Source of the DNA: Aquitalea pelogenes
GTDB taxonomy: Bacteria > Pseudomonadota > Gammaproteobacteria > Burkholderiales > Chromobacteriaceae
DNA: 52,096 bases
NCBI RefSeq assembly: GCF_001515305.1
Contig: NZ_LNQV01000031.1
Coordinates: 1-52,096, forward strand
Direction of reading: 5' to 3'
Shown here piece by piece: positions 19,817 through 28,501 of this stretch. The notes under the pieces were generated by a model. It searched no databases and was not told the origin of the DNA. It saw only the letters and a program-made list of their open reading frames with translations. Made by a program: the position numbers and the translations under genes. Within the stretch, counting starts at the first letter, position 1, and each line of letters opens with the position of its first letter.

Positions 19817-21010
19817 ATGCAAGCTCTCAGACTTAGCGCCTATACCCTCACCACTGCCCTGGGCCGTGGGGTGGAACCACATCTGGCCGCACTGCGCGAA
19901 CAGCGCGGCGGCATTGTCAAAAAACGCTGGGAAACGGTGGAGTTTGATGTCTGTATCGGTGAAGTGGCCGGTGTGGACGACATCACCCTGCCTGCCGGAC
20001 TGGCCGCCTACGACTGCCGCAACAACCGCCTGGCCTTGCTTGGCTTGCAGCAGGATGGTTTTGCCGCACAAGTAGAAGCCGCCAAGGCCCGCCATGGCGC
20101 AGGCCGCATCGGCGTGTTTCTGGGGTCCAGCACCTCCGGCATTCTCAATTCCGAGCTGGCCTATCGCGAGCGCGACCCGGCCAGCGGCAGCCTGCCTGAC
20201 TGGCTGCATTACCGCGAAACCCACAATGCCTATTCGGTGGCGGATTTCGTGCGCAAGCATTTTGCCTTGAGCGGCCCGGCCTGTGTGGTGTCCACCGCCT
20301 GTTCTTCCAGCGCCAAGGTGTTTGGCACGGCGCAGCGCATGCTGGCTGCCGGGCTGATCGATGCTGCCATTGTCGGTGGCGTGGACAGCCTGTGCCTTAC
20401 CACCATTTACGGTTTTTCCTCGCTGCAACTGGTGTCGGGCGAACCCTGTCGCCCGTTTGATGCTGCGCGCGATGGCATCTCCATTGGCGAAGGCGCGGCG
20501 TATGTGCTGCTGGAGCGTGCTGATGGTGCTGGTGAGGGCGAAATCCTGCTCACCGGCGTGGGTGAAAGCAGCGATGCCTACCATATGTCCTCGCCCCACC
20601 CGGAAGGGCTGGGTGCGCGCATGGCCATGCAGCAAGCCTTGCAGATGGCCGGTTTGCAGCCGGACGACATCGGCTACATCAATCTGCACGGCACCGCCAC
20701 GCCCAGCAACGATGCCGCCGAAGGCGCGGCCGTGCTGACGCTGTTTGGCCAAGGCACGCCGTGCAGCTCCACCAAGGGCCATACCGGCCATACGCTGGGC
20801 GCGGCTGGTGGCATCGAAGCCATTTTCTGTGTGCTGGCACTGCGCGAGGGCCTGCTGCCCGGCGGGGTTGGCACCAGCACGCTGGATCCGGCCTTGCCGG
20901 TCAATTACCTGCTGCACAATCAGCAGCAGCCCTTGCAGCATGTACTGAACAATTCTTTCGGTTTTGGCGGCAGTAATTGCAGTCTGGTTTTTTCGCGGGT
21001 GACGGCATGA
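19817..21010 (+). CDS. Beta-ketoacyl-ACP synthase (KS) of the aryl polyene locus
   Basis: A 397-aa FabB/FabF-type enzyme. The ATG at 19817 is preferred over a TTG two codons earlier. The Cys-His-His triad is complete: STACSSSAK (Cys near 160), LHGTATPSND and KGHTGHTLGAAGG. It extends the polyene by decarboxylative condensation. The next gene, overlapping by four bases, encodes a chain-length-factor-like partner, so the two probably form the KS-CLF heterodimer described for aryl polyene synthases. Confidence 0.92.
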   Translation: MQALRLSAYTLTTALGRGVEPHLAALREQRGGIVKKRWETVEFDVCIGEVAGVDDITLPAGLAAYDCRNNRLALLGLQQDGFAAQVEAAKARHGAGRIGVFLGSSTSGILNSELAYRERDPASGSLPDWLHYRETHNAYSVADFVRKHFALSGPACVVSTACSSSAKVFGTAQRMLAAGLIDAAIVGGVDSLCLTTIYGFSSLQLVSGEPCRPFDAARDGISIGEGAAYVLLERADGAGEGEILLTGVGESSDAYHMSSPHPEGLGARMAMQQALQMAGLQPDDIGYINLHGTATPSNDAAEGAAVLTLFGQGTPCSSTKGHTGHTLGAAGGIEAIFCVLALREGLLPGGVGTSTLDPALPVNYLLHNQQQPLQHVLNNSFGFGGSNCSLVFSRVTA

Positions 21011-21801
21011 GCACAGCAACAATCTATCTGGATGGCCTGAGCGTACTGGGCCCGGGCATGGCGGACTGGAACGCCGCCGCGGCCTGTCTGCGCGGCGAGC
21101 AGCCATTTGCCGTGGCAGACGTCAGCCTGCCACCGGTCACCGCCTTGCCTGCTACCGAACGGCGACGCGTGGGCGCTGCCGTCAAGCTGGCCATGGCTAC
21201 CGGCTTTGCCGCCGTCGAAGCAGCCGGGGCCGATGCCGCCTTGCTGGCCAATGTGTTCTGCTCCACCGGTGGCGACTGCGACAACTGTCACAACCTGCTG
21301 GATGTACTGGCCTCCGACCAGCGGCTGGTTTCCCCCACCCGTTTTCACAACTCGGTACACAATGCCCCGGCCGGTTACTGGGGCATTGCCACCGGCTGCA
21401 CCGCGGCTTCCACCAGCCTGTGTGCCTACGATGCCACCTTCGCCGCCGGTTTGCTGGAAACGGTAACCCAGGTGCAGGCCGACGGCGGCAGTGGCCTGTT
21501 GGTGGCGTTTGATACCGCCTATCCGCAACCCCTGTATGCACAGCGTCCCATTCCCTACCCGATGGGTGTGGGCATGGTGTTGAGTGCGCGCCGTAGCGAT
21601 CGCAGCAGCGCCGCCTTGCAGCTGTCGCTGTGCAATGAAGCTGCCAGCACCATGGCCGATGCCGCGCTGGAACAGCTGCGGCAAACCATTCCGGCAGCGC
21701 GCAGCCTGCCCTTGCTGCAATTGCTGGCACAGGGTGGTGCAGGCCGGGTAGTACTGGATTATCTGGATGACTGCCGTCTGGCCGTCACGGTGCAAGCATG
21801 A
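21007..21801 (+). CDS. Beta-ketoacyl synthase chain-length-factor-like protein
   Basis: A 264-aa protein, much shorter than a full KS (about 400 aa). It matches the Ketoacyl-synt_2 type used as chain length factor in aryl polyene clusters. The phrase FHNSVHNAPAGYWGIATGC is characteristic. A normal downstream thiolase half with HGT and KxxxGH motifs is absent, so it should not condense alone. It is expected to pair with the KS at 19817-21010. Translation is coupled on both sides (ATGA overlaps). Confidence 0.88.
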   Translation: MSTATIYLDGLSVLGPGMADWNAAAACLRGEQPFAVADVSLPPVTALPATERRRVGAAVKLAMATGFAAVEAAGADAALLANVFCSTGGDCDNCHNLLDVLASDQRLVSPTRFHNSVHNAPAGYWGIATGCTAASTSLCAYDATFAAGLLETVTQVQADGGSGLLVAFDTAYPQPLYAQRPIPYPMGVGMVLSARRSDRSSAALQLSLCNEAASTMADAALEQLRQTIPAARSLPLLQLLAQGGAGRVVLDYLDDCRLAVTVQA

Positions 21802-22265
21802 TGGACCGTCAGGCCATTGCCGCACGTATTCCACACCAAGGCAGCATGTGTCTGCTCGATAGCGTCGCGCGCTGGGATGCGGAACAAATCGTCTGTCTGA
21901 CCCGCAGCCATCTGCTGGCGGATAACCCCTTGCGTGCAGCCGGACGGCTGGGTGTGGCCAATGCCATCGAATACGCCGCGCAGGCCATGGCACTGCATGG
22001 TAGCCTGCTGGCTGGCGATGCCGCCCCGCCGCGCGCCGGTTATCTCACCAGCGTGCGCGAAGCCAGCTGGCATTGCCAGCGGCTGGATGAAGAGGCCGAT
22101 GCCTTGCAGGTGCAGGCCGAACGTCTGTCCGGCAACGACATTACCGCCATGTACCGTTTTGCCGTGTCATCCGGCGGGCGTCTGCTGGCCAGTGGCCGGC
22201 TGGGCGTGGTGCTCAATGCTGCCGCCCTGGCTCCGCTTTCCACTTCTTCCCGGGAGTCGTCATGA
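21798..22265 (+). CDS. Hotdog-fold dehydratase partner of the aryl polyene locus
   Basis: A 155-aa hotdog protein. It has IPHQGSMCLLD at the N-terminus, as in aryl-polyene 3-hydroxyacyl dehydratase-like proteins, and AIEYAAQAMALHG where the catalytic Glu sits. The HFPG histidine motif is absent (the corresponding stretch reads NPLRAAGRLG). It probably pairs with the His-containing hotdog at 14150-14449. Its start overlaps the upstream stop. Confidence 0.82.
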   Translation: MMDRQAIAARIPHQGSMCLLDSVARWDAEQIVCLTRSHLLADNPLRAAGRLGVANAIEYAAQAMALHGSLLAGDAAPPRAGYLTSVREASWHCQRLDEEADALQVQAERLSGNDITAMYRFAVSSGGRLLASGRLGVVLNAAALAPLSTSSRESS

Positions 22266-22981
22266 AACGCGCCCTCATCACCGGTGGCAGTGGTGCCATC
22301 GGTGCTGCCATCTGCCAGCGTCTGGCGGCCGATGGTTTTCACGTCATCATTCACGCCAACAGCAATCTGGCAGCGGCACAAGCGCTGGGCCAGTCGCTGC
22401 GCGAACAAGGCTACAGTGCCGAGGCAGTACAGTTTGACGTGGCGGATGCCGCAGCCAGCGCGGCAGTGCTGGAGCGTATTCTGGAACAAGGCCCGGTCCA
22501 GGTGCTGGTGAACAATGCCGGCATCCACGACGACGCGGTGTTTCCCGGCATGCAGCCGGCGCAGTGGCACCGGGTGATCGACGTCTCGCTGCACGGCTTT
22601 TTCAATGTCACCCAGCCCTTGACCATGCCGATGATACGCACCCGCTGGGGGCGCATCATCAATATCACCTCGGTGGCGGGCCTTGCCGGCAATCGCGGTC
22701 AGACCAACTATGCCGCCGCCAAGAGCGCGCTGCATGGGGCCACCCGCTCGCTGTCGCTGGAGCTGGCCAGCCGTGGCATCACCGTCAATGCGGTGGCGCC
22801 GGGCATCATCGCCTCGGACATGAGCAAGGATGTGTTCGACAAGGAAATGGTGGCACAGCTGGTGCCGATGAAGCGGGTAGGGCAGCCAGAGGAAGTAGCC
22901 AGCCTGGTGGCGTTTCTGGCGTCGGAGCAGGCGGCTTATATCAGCGGCCAGGTGATTTCCATCAACGGCGGCATGCTGTAA
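22262..22981 (+). CDS. 3-ketoacyl-ACP reductase (FabG-like SDR) of the aryl polyene locus
   Basis: A 239-aa short-chain dehydrogenase. The nucleotide-binding motif is TGGSGAIG, then NNAG, a catalytic Ser in ITSVAG, and YAAAK. It reduces the 3-keto group of each extended intermediate with NADPH. It is the last gene of the rightward polyene operon and is convergent with the leftward set beginning at 23007. Confidence 0.93.
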   Translation: MKRALITGGSGAIGAAICQRLAADGFHVIIHANSNLAAAQALGQSLREQGYSAEAVQFDVADAAASAAVLERILEQGPVQVLVNNAGIHDDAVFPGMQPAQWHRVIDVSLHGFFNVTQPLTMPMIRTRWGRIINITSVAGLAGNRGQTNYAAAKSALHGATRSLSLELASRGITVNAVAPGIIASDMSKDVFDKEMVAQLVPMKRVGQPEEVASLVAFLASEQAAYISGQVISINGGML

Positions 22982-22993
22982 GGCTGTACAGGC

Positions 22994-23024
22994 AGGCTGA
23001 CAGGCTTTATGCCTTGTCAGCCTC
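22994..23024. terminator. Possible bidirectional hairpin between convergent polyene operons
   Basis: An inverted repeat AGGCTGACAGGC / GCCTTGTCAGCCT with a small loop lies between the ketoreductase stop and the convergent hotdog gene, and includes that gene's last codons. There is no long T run, so it is only a candidate terminator for both directions. Confidence 0.45.
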
Positions 23025-23510
23025 CAGCTGGGCGACCAGCTGCGCACGCGGTGCGTAAGCCAGCGCGATTTCCAGCTTGGCCACGTCGGCATCTGCCACT
23101 TTCACCTGGGCATTCACCTGCACCAGCAAAGGTGCCACCTGACGGCACTGGATGAAGAAATCCACCGCACAGTCCGGCTGTACCGGCTGCTTGAACCAGC
23201 AGTTGCGTACTGCAGCCAGCACGCCGATGGAATCTTCCGGCAGGGTTTTCACATAAGGGTCGCCCGCCAGCAGTCCGGCACCGGCAAACTGCGCCATGGA
23301 TTCGATCAGCATGACCCCCGGCACCAGCGGCAGGCCGGGAAAATGGCCCGCTATCACCGCATTGTCACGCGGCCAGCGTGCCGTGCCATGAAACTGGTGC
23401 GGCCCTTCAATACACAGCTGCTCGCACACGAAAATGGCACCACGGTGCGGCAGGATGGCGGCAATGTCCTCCCGCGCCAGCAGCATGGGGTAGTGATAGT
23501 CAGCACTCAT
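23007..23510 (-). CDS. FabZ-like 3-hydroxyacyl-ACP dehydratase, hotdog fold
   Basis: A 167-aa hotdog protein with both catalytic parts of FabZ: HFPGLPLVPGVMLIES (His and Glu), preceded by ILPHRGAIFV. The ATG at 23510 overlaps the upstream KS stop (ATGA); the longer frame is rejected. Unlike the two other hotdog proteins of the locus, it looks self-sufficient. It is the last gene of the leftward ACP-KS-dehydratase operon. Confidence 0.88.
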   Translation of the reverse strand: MSADYHYPMLLAREDIAAILPHRGAIFVCEQLCIEGPHQFHGTARWPRDNAVIAGHFPGLPLVPGVMLIESMAQFAGAGLLAGDPYVKTLPEDSIGVLAAVRNCWFKQPVQPDCAVDFFIQCRQVAPLLVQVNAQVKVADADVAKLEIALAYAPRAQLVAQLEADKA

Positions 23511-24763
23511 GCCGCATACTGCCTGGCCACCAGCGAGACATTGCTGCCACCGAAGGCAAAAGAGTTGGACATGATGGCATTCACCGTGCAGCCGTGACGG
23601 GCATGCAGCGGGATGAAATCCAGATCGCACTGCGGGTCCGGCGTTTCCAGCGTGGCGGTGGGCGGCAGCGAACCGCTGTTCATCGCCATCACCGCCAGGG
23701 CGAATTCCAGAATGCCGCTGGCACCGATCAGGTGGCCGTGCATGGACTTGGTGGAGCTGATGGCAAGCGCGCTGTTTTCACGGCCACCGAACACCGTGCG
23801 GATGGACTCGGTTTCCACCACATCGCCGGTTTGCGTCGCCGTGCCATGGGCATTCAGGTACTGGATATCGCTGGCTTGCAGCCCGGCATCGGCCAGCGCC
23901 TGTTGCATGGCATACACCTGTTCGGCGCTGGAAGGCGCAGTCAGATGGGCAGCATCGCTGCTGCAACCATAGCCGCACACTTCGCCCAGCGCGGCCTGTT
24001 GTCGCGCGCTGGCATGGGCGGCACTTTCCAGCACCATGGCTGCCGCGCCTTCGCCCAGCACAAAGCCGCTGCGGTCCAGCGAAAACGGGCGGCAACTGCG
24101 CGCCGGGTCGGCGGCATGGGGTTTGGCCATCACGCGCAAGGCATTCCAGGCCAGGATGGAGCCGGGTGTCAGCATGGCTTCGCAGCCCACTACCACCGCA
24201 GCATCCAGATAGCCGTCACGAATGGCGCGGAAGGCTTCGCCAATGGCGGTGGCGGAGGAGGCGCAGGCAATGGAATAGGTATTGCTGGGGCCCTTGAAAC
24301 CATGGCTCATGGAAATGGCCGCGGCTGCGGCGTTGGCCATCATCCTGGGTACGGACAGCGGGTGCACCATGGCCGGATTGCGCTTGCCATTGCTGTTGAC
24401 TGCCGCCTGGAAGCGGTCGTACAGCCCGTCCAGCGTGTGGGCACCGCCAAAGCCGATACCGACGAACACGCCTATGCGGCGGCTGTTTTCCGGCTGGGCC
24501 GGAAAGCTTGCCTGTTGCAGCGCTTCGCCTGCGGCAACCAGGGCAAACTGGCTGGCACGGTCCAGCCCGGCATGCTTGCTGTCCAGCAGGGGCAGCGGTT
24601 CGCTCGCCGCCGGGGCCAGCAGGATGTCGGGCAGCCATTTGGCAATACTGGCCGGCGCGCTGCCAATGGCGCAGTGGCCTTCCAGCGCACGGGCAAAACT
24701 GGTGGGAAGGTCTGCCCCCAGCGGGCTGATGGCTCCCATGCCGGTAATCAGGACCTGTGCCAC
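23507..24763 (-). CDS. Second beta-ketoacyl-ACP synthase of the aryl polyene locus
   Basis: A 418-aa FabF-type KS with a GTG start placed directly after the ACP2 stop (TAAGTG). The triad is complete: SIACASSATA, NAHGTATQTGD and STKSMHGHLIGAS. It shares little beyond the family motifs with the KS at 19817. It may run the first condensation on the aryl starter or a separate branch; the sequence does not decide. Confidence 0.92.
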   Translation of the reverse strand: MAQVLITGMGAISPLGADLPTSFARALEGHCAIGSAPASIAKWLPDILLAPAASEPLPLLDSKHAGLDRASQFALVAAGEALQQASFPAQPENSRRIGVFVGIGFGGAHTLDGLYDRFQAAVNSNGKRNPAMVHPLSVPRMMANAAAAAISMSHGFKGPSNTYSIACASSATAIGEAFRAIRDGYLDAAVVVGCEAMLTPGSILAWNALRVMAKPHAADPARSCRPFSLDRSGFVLGEGAAAMVLESAAHASARQQAALGEVCGYGCSSDAAHLTAPSSAEQVYAMQQALADAGLQASDIQYLNAHGTATQTGDVVETESIRTVFGGRENSALAISSTKSMHGHLIGASGILEFALAVMAMNSGSLPPTATLETPDPQCDLDFIPLHARHGCTVNAIMSNSFAFGGSNVSLVARQYAA

Positions 24764-25048
24764 TTATTGCCCCGCTTCCAGGCTCAGGTCGGGCATTTCG
24801 CCGTTATTGTGGGCGCGGATGGCAGCTTCGATATCGGCCAGCATTTCGGCAAAACCCATTTTCGGGTAGCGGGTGGGGTCGGGCAATTGAAAACCGCAGC
24901 GATCTTCGATTTCAAACAGCATCTCGACCATATCGAGCGAATCCAGGCCCAGGGCAGACATTTGCAGGTTCGGATCATCAAACAATGCAGCGTCTTTGCC
25001 TTTGGTATTGATCAGATAGTTTTTGATGATTTCTTCTAGCATAAGCAT
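24764..25048 (-). CDS. Acyl carrier protein 2 of the aryl polyene locus
   Basis: A 94-aa ACP with the prosthetic-group site GLDSLDMVEM (Ser near residue 37). A second ATG two codons in (25042) is an equally good start. It heads the leftward operon ACP2-KS-dehydratase. The separation from ACP1 suggests two carrier pools, for example starter versus elongation, which is inference. Confidence 0.92.
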   Translation of the reverse strand: MLMLEEIIKNYLINTKGKDAALFDDPNLQMSALGLDSLDMVEMLFEIEDRCGFQLPDPTRYPKMGFAEMLADIEAAIRAHNNGEMPDLSLEAGQ

Positions 25049-25083
25049 TCAATCCCGAGCGTTGCATGCAGCAAGGAGGCCAG

Positions 25084-25089
25084 ATTATA
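25084..25089 (-). promoter_or_regulatory. Candidate -10 element for the leftward ACP2 operon
   Basis: Read on the minus strand this is a consensus TATAAT in an AT-rich patch 36-41 bases upstream of the ACP2 start. No good -35 is found at 16-18 bases, so an activator may be needed. The rest of the 255-bp gap (25049-25303) to the divergent acyltransferase shows no coding frame and no strong palindrome. Confidence 0.35.
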
Positions 25090-25303
25090 TAGTAAAATCA
25101 TGACCCCGGTTTGACTTGGCTCGGCTTGCCTGCGGGTGATTTCAAGCATGTCCTATCCATCGGCATTGAATACCCGGTTGTATTTCTGTCCGGTATGTTG
25201 CACTTCCCCGGCCCATCCTGGCCGGGTGAAATGGCTGCCGGGAATGGCCAATTCGCTCGCGCATTAAATGCGGCGGGCAGTCAACGAGAAGTGAAGTGTA
25301 ATA

Positions 25304-26059
25304 ATGTGGTATCGCTGTGTGCGCATGGGCCAGATCCTGCTGTTTTATCTGATGTTGTGCTGGCTGGGGTCAATGCTGTTATTGGGCAATCTGGCAGTGC
25401 TGCCATTGCTGCTGACACCGCGCGCCTTGCGTGAACCGCTGGTGCAGCGTGCCATCAGTCTGATTTGTCGCTGTTTTCTGGCCGGTGCCGAGGCCAGTGG
25501 CCTGATGCAGCTGGACTTGCGCGCGCTGGACCGGCTGGGCGGCTGTCGGCGTACCGTGCTGATTGCCAATCATCCCAGCATGATCGACGCATTTCTCATT
25601 TTTTCCCGCCTGCCGCATGTGGTGTGCCTGATGAAGGCCAGCATCAGTTCCAATCTGTTTCTGGGGGCGGGGGCTTATCTGGCGGGTTTTATTTCAAACC
25701 GTCATCCGGAGTTGATGTTTCGTGCCGCCATTCACGCCGTACGCGATGGCAAGGTATTGATGATATTTCCGGAAGGCACGCGTACCACGCGCCAGCCGGT
25801 GAATGAGATGGGTGAAGCAGTCGCGCTGATTGCCAAAAGAGCACAAGCTCCATTACAAACCATTCTGATTAGCACTAATTCGCCTTATTTGAGCAAAGGC
25901 TGGAAAATATGGCGACCTCCCGAGTTTCCCTTGATATATCGGGCAATTCCGGGTGAGCATTTCGAAGCATCAGCCAGTCGTGATGAAATGACGCAGTGTA
26001 TTCAGGACTATTACCAGCGCACGCTAGAGCGCTCGATTGACCCGCAACTGCATTTGTAA
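25304..26059 (+). CDS. 1-acyl-glycerol-3-phosphate acyltransferase-like protein (PlsC family)
   Basis: A 251-aa protein with an N-terminal membrane region (about residues 8-38). The PlsC motifs are the NHPSMID block (HX4D) near residue 88 and FPEGTRT near 157. It transfers an acyl chain to a lysophospholipid-like acceptor. ATG 25304 or 25325 could be the start. It is divergent from ACP2 and precedes a glycosyltransferase and methyltransferase on the same strand. A second acyltransferase (LpxL-like) is in the main operon, as expected for a lipid-anchored polyene. Confidence 0.85.
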   Translation: MWYRCVRMGQILLFYLMLCWLGSMLLLGNLAVLPLLLTPRALREPLVQRAISLICRCFLAGAEASGLMQLDLRALDRLGGCRRTVLIANHPSMIDAFLIFSRLPHVVCLMKASISSNLFLGAGAYLAGFISNRHPELMFRAAIHAVRDGKVLMIFPEGTRTTRQPVNEMGEAVALIAKRAQAPLQTILISTNSPYLSKGWKIWRPPEFPLIYRAIPGEHFEASASRDEMTQCIQDYYQRTLERSIDPQLHL

Positions 26060-26172
26060 AACAGCGGCCGGTTTTCCACGCGGGATTGACCATGCCGACT
26101 GTCATCGGCTAATGTCCTTTCCCGTTTCCACAGCATCGCCGCATTGCGGTGTCCAATCATTTTCTGCCTGCC

Positions 26173-26937
26173 ATGCCTACACCTTCTTCCACCCATGTGG
26201 TTCTGATTCCCAGTTATAACCCCGGCCCCAAGGTGTATGACACGGTGCGCGCGGCGCGTCAGCAATGGTCGCCGGTGTGGGTGATCGTGGATGGCAGCGA
26301 CGATGGCTCGGCCGAAGGCTTGCAGCGCATGGCTGCTGAAGACGACGGCCTGCAGGTGTTCGTGCTGCCGCAAAACAGTGGCAAGGGTGCCGCCGTGCTG
26401 CATGGGCTGGATCAGGCCAGCCGCCTGGGGTTCACCCATGTGCTGTGCATGGATTCGGACGGCCAGCACCCGGTGGCGCAGATTCCGCTGTTCATGGCCA
26501 CCTCGCAACAACAGCCACAAGCCATGGTACTGGGCTTGCCGGTTTTCGATGCCAGTGCGCCCAGCCTGCGGGTGAAGGGGCGCAAGATTTCCAACTGGTG
26601 GGCCAATCTGGAAACCCTGTGGACGGGAATAGGCGATTCGCTGTTCGGTTTTCGCGTGTATCCGGTGGCGCCCTTGCGCCGCATCATGCAGCGCCAGCGC
26701 TGGATGCGCCGTTTCGACTTCGACCCGGAAGCCGTGGTGCGCCTGTGCTGGGCCGGGGTTCCGCCGCTTAACCTGCCATCCCCGGTCAAATACTTTCAGG
26801 CTGATGAAGGTGGGGTGTCGCACTTCAATTACTGGCGCGATAACCGCCTGCTGACCTGGATGCACATCCGCCTGATGTTCGGTTTTGCACTGCGCCTGCC
26901 GCTGTTGTTGTACCGGCGTGCCGTGCAGCCGCGCTGA
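26173..26937 (+). CDS. Family 2 glycosyltransferase
   Basis: A 254-aa GT-A enzyme from the ATG at 26173 (a GTG at 26149 is possible; neither has a clear ribosome binding site). The N-terminal LIPSYNPG, VDGSDDGSAEG and the metal-binding MDSDGQHP are classical GT2 motifs. A C-terminal amphipathic or hydrophobic stretch (RLMFGFALRLPLLLY) may bind the membrane. In aryl polyene clusters a GT2 of this kind is thought to add the sugar headgroup. Confidence 0.85.
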   Translation: MPTPSSTHVVLIPSYNPGPKVYDTVRAARQQWSPVWVIVDGSDDGSAEGLQRMAAEDDGLQVFVLPQNSGKGAAVLHGLDQASRLGFTHVLCMDSDGQHPVAQIPLFMATSQQQPQAMVLGLPVFDASAPSLRVKGRKISNWWANLETLWTGIGDSLFGFRVYPVAPLRRIMQRQRWMRRFDFDPEAVVRLCWAGVPPLNLPSPVKYFQADEGGVSHFNYWRDNRLLTWMHIRLMFGFALRLPLLLYRRAVQPR

Positions 26938-26970
26938 ACTGCAGCAATTCTCTGAAAACCGGTTGATTTC

Positions 26971-27861
26971 ATGTCTGCACCCGCCATGATTTTCCATCTG
27001 CTGCTGGAGCAACTGGCGCGTCATCCGCTGCCGCGTATTCCGGAAGCGGCGGCGGTGATGGAGGACCCGCAGCAGGTGGCAGCCTTTGCCGACAGTGGCA
27101 AGGATCAGGGCATTCTCAACTACATTTATCTGTTTCACGCCTTGATGTCGGCGTCACTGATTGCGCCGGGTGATGTGGTGCTGGACCTGGCGTGTGGCCC
27201 GGCCAACCAGCTGTTGCGGCACGCCCGCCTGCATCCGGACGCGCATTTTGTCGGCATGGATGCTTCGATGCGCATGCTGGAGCTGGCAGAGCAGAACCTG
27301 CGCGAGGCTGGTGTGCACAATGTCAGCCTGCGACAGGGCGACATGACCCGGCTGGATGGCATGGCTGCTGCCAGCACGGACGTGGTGCTGTGCTCCATGT
27401 CGCTGCATCATCTGATGGACAACACGGCCTTGCAGCACTGCATGCAGCAGATGGCGCGCATCCTGCGCCCGCTGGGTGGCGTATATCTGGCCGATTTTGG
27501 CCGCCTCAAACGCCGTGCCACGCAGCGCTTCTTTGCTTACGACCGCATGGACTTGCAGTCGCCTGCCTTCACGGCTGATTTTCTGAATTCCCTGCAAGCT
27601 GCGTTCAGCCTGACGGAATTGCAGCAGGCAGCTGCCATGCTGGCCAATGCTCCGGCCTGCTTCCACACGGCGCTGGCCCCTTTCATGGTGGTGCTGCGCA
27701 GTGCGCCACGCCGCGTGGTCGACCCCGGCCTGCAACAGCGTGTGCAGCTTGCTTATCAGCAACTGGAGCCGGGGGAGCGCCGCGACCTGCACAATCTGCT
27801 GCGCTGGTTCCGTCCGGGTGGCCTGCGGCTGCCGGACGGCCTGGTGCTTACAGACGGGTGA
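26971..27861 (+). CDS. SAM-dependent class I methyltransferase
   Basis: A 296-aa protein with motif I VLDLACGPANQLL near residue 70, an acidic post-I residue (GMDASMRMLELA) and SLHHLMD further on. A soluble Rossmann methyltransferase, plausibly acting on the aryl ring or its hydroxyl. It is the last gene of the PlsC-GT2-MT group and overlaps the end of the convergent nitroreductase gene by 14 bases. Confidence 0.85.
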   Translation: MSAPAMIFHLLLEQLARHPLPRIPEAAAVMEDPQQVAAFADSGKDQGILNYIYLFHALMSASLIAPGDVVLDLACGPANQLLRHARLHPDAHFVGMDASMRMLELAEQNLREAGVHNVSLRQGDMTRLDGMAAASTDVVLCSMSLHHLMDNTALQHCMQQMARILRPLGGVYLADFGRLKRRATQRFFAYDRMDLQSPAFTADFLNSLQAAFSLTELQQAAAMLANAPACFHTALAPFMVVLRSAPRRVVDPGLQQRVQLAYQQLEPGERRDLHNLLRWFRPGGLRLPDGLVLTDG

Positions 27862-28501
27862 TGACGCTGTCGGCCGGCAGGCGCGACTTGGGCAGAGTGG
27901 CGTTGAAGTCGCTGTCGCTGCGATAGCCCAGTGCCACGATGACGGCGCTGGTGAAACCCTTGGCGCGCAGGCCCAGTTCTTCATCCAGCACTTTCTGGTC
28001 GAAGCCTTCGATCGGGCAGGCATCAATCTGCATGGCGGCCGCGCCCAGCAACAGGGTGCCTACCGCCAGATAAACCTGCTTTTCCATCCAGTGGTGGGCA
28101 TCACGCAACTCGAAACGGTGCATGTTGACGAAGTGCGAACGGCCACGGTGCTGGCCGGCACGCGCGTCGGCATTGGCAAAACGGCCGTCGGCCTCTTCCT
28201 GGTTCAGCAAGCCTTCCAGATAGTTTTCGTCGATGCTGGCACGGCTGCAGAACACCACGACGTGCGAAGCGTTGAGGACCTTGGCTTCGTTGAAGGCATA
28301 AGCACCGCTGGTGGCTTTGGCCACGCGGGCCTTGCCTTCGGCGCTGCCGGCAATGAAGAAGTGCCAGGGCTGGGAGTTGGTGGATGACGGGCTGAAGCGC
28401 AACAGGGTTTCGATGTGCGCCACTTGCTCGGCACTCAGCTGGCGGCTGGGATCGAAAGCCTTGGTGGTGTAGCGGGTCTGGACCAGGTCGGCAATGTTCA
28501 T
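27848..28501 (-). CDS. nfsB: Oxygen-insensitive NAD(P)H nitroreductase, NfsB type
   Basis: A 217-aa FMN enzyme matching E. coli NfsB across its length: TRYTTKAFDPSR, SPSSTNSQPWHFF, ASHVVVFCSRA, PIEGFD and a C-terminal ATLPKSRLP. It reduces nitro compounds and quinones by two-electron steps. GAGGA lies eight bases before the ATG. The 156-bp gap upstream contains an A/T run near 28590 but no further gene. Confidence 0.93.
   Translation of the reverse strand: MNIADLVQTRYTTKAFDPSRQLSAEQVAHIETLLRFSPSSTNSQPWHFFIAGSAEGKARVAKATSGAYAFNEAKVLNASHVVVFCSRASIDENYLEGLLNQEEADGRFANADARAGQHRGRSHFVNMHRFELRDAHHWMEKQVYLAVGTLLLGAAAMQIDACPIEGFDQKVLDEELGLRAKGFTSAVIVALGYRSDSDFNATLPKSRLPADSVITRL

Noticed and set aside
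23378-25039. Open frame of 553 codons antisense to the ACP2-KS-dehydratase operon
   Set aside because: Shadow of three recognisable genes with correct start/stop coupling.
25073-25079. AAGGAGG ribosome-binding-like sequence on the plus strand before 25100
   Set aside because: The only ATG at a usable distance opens a five-codon frame; probably chance in the divergent promoter region.
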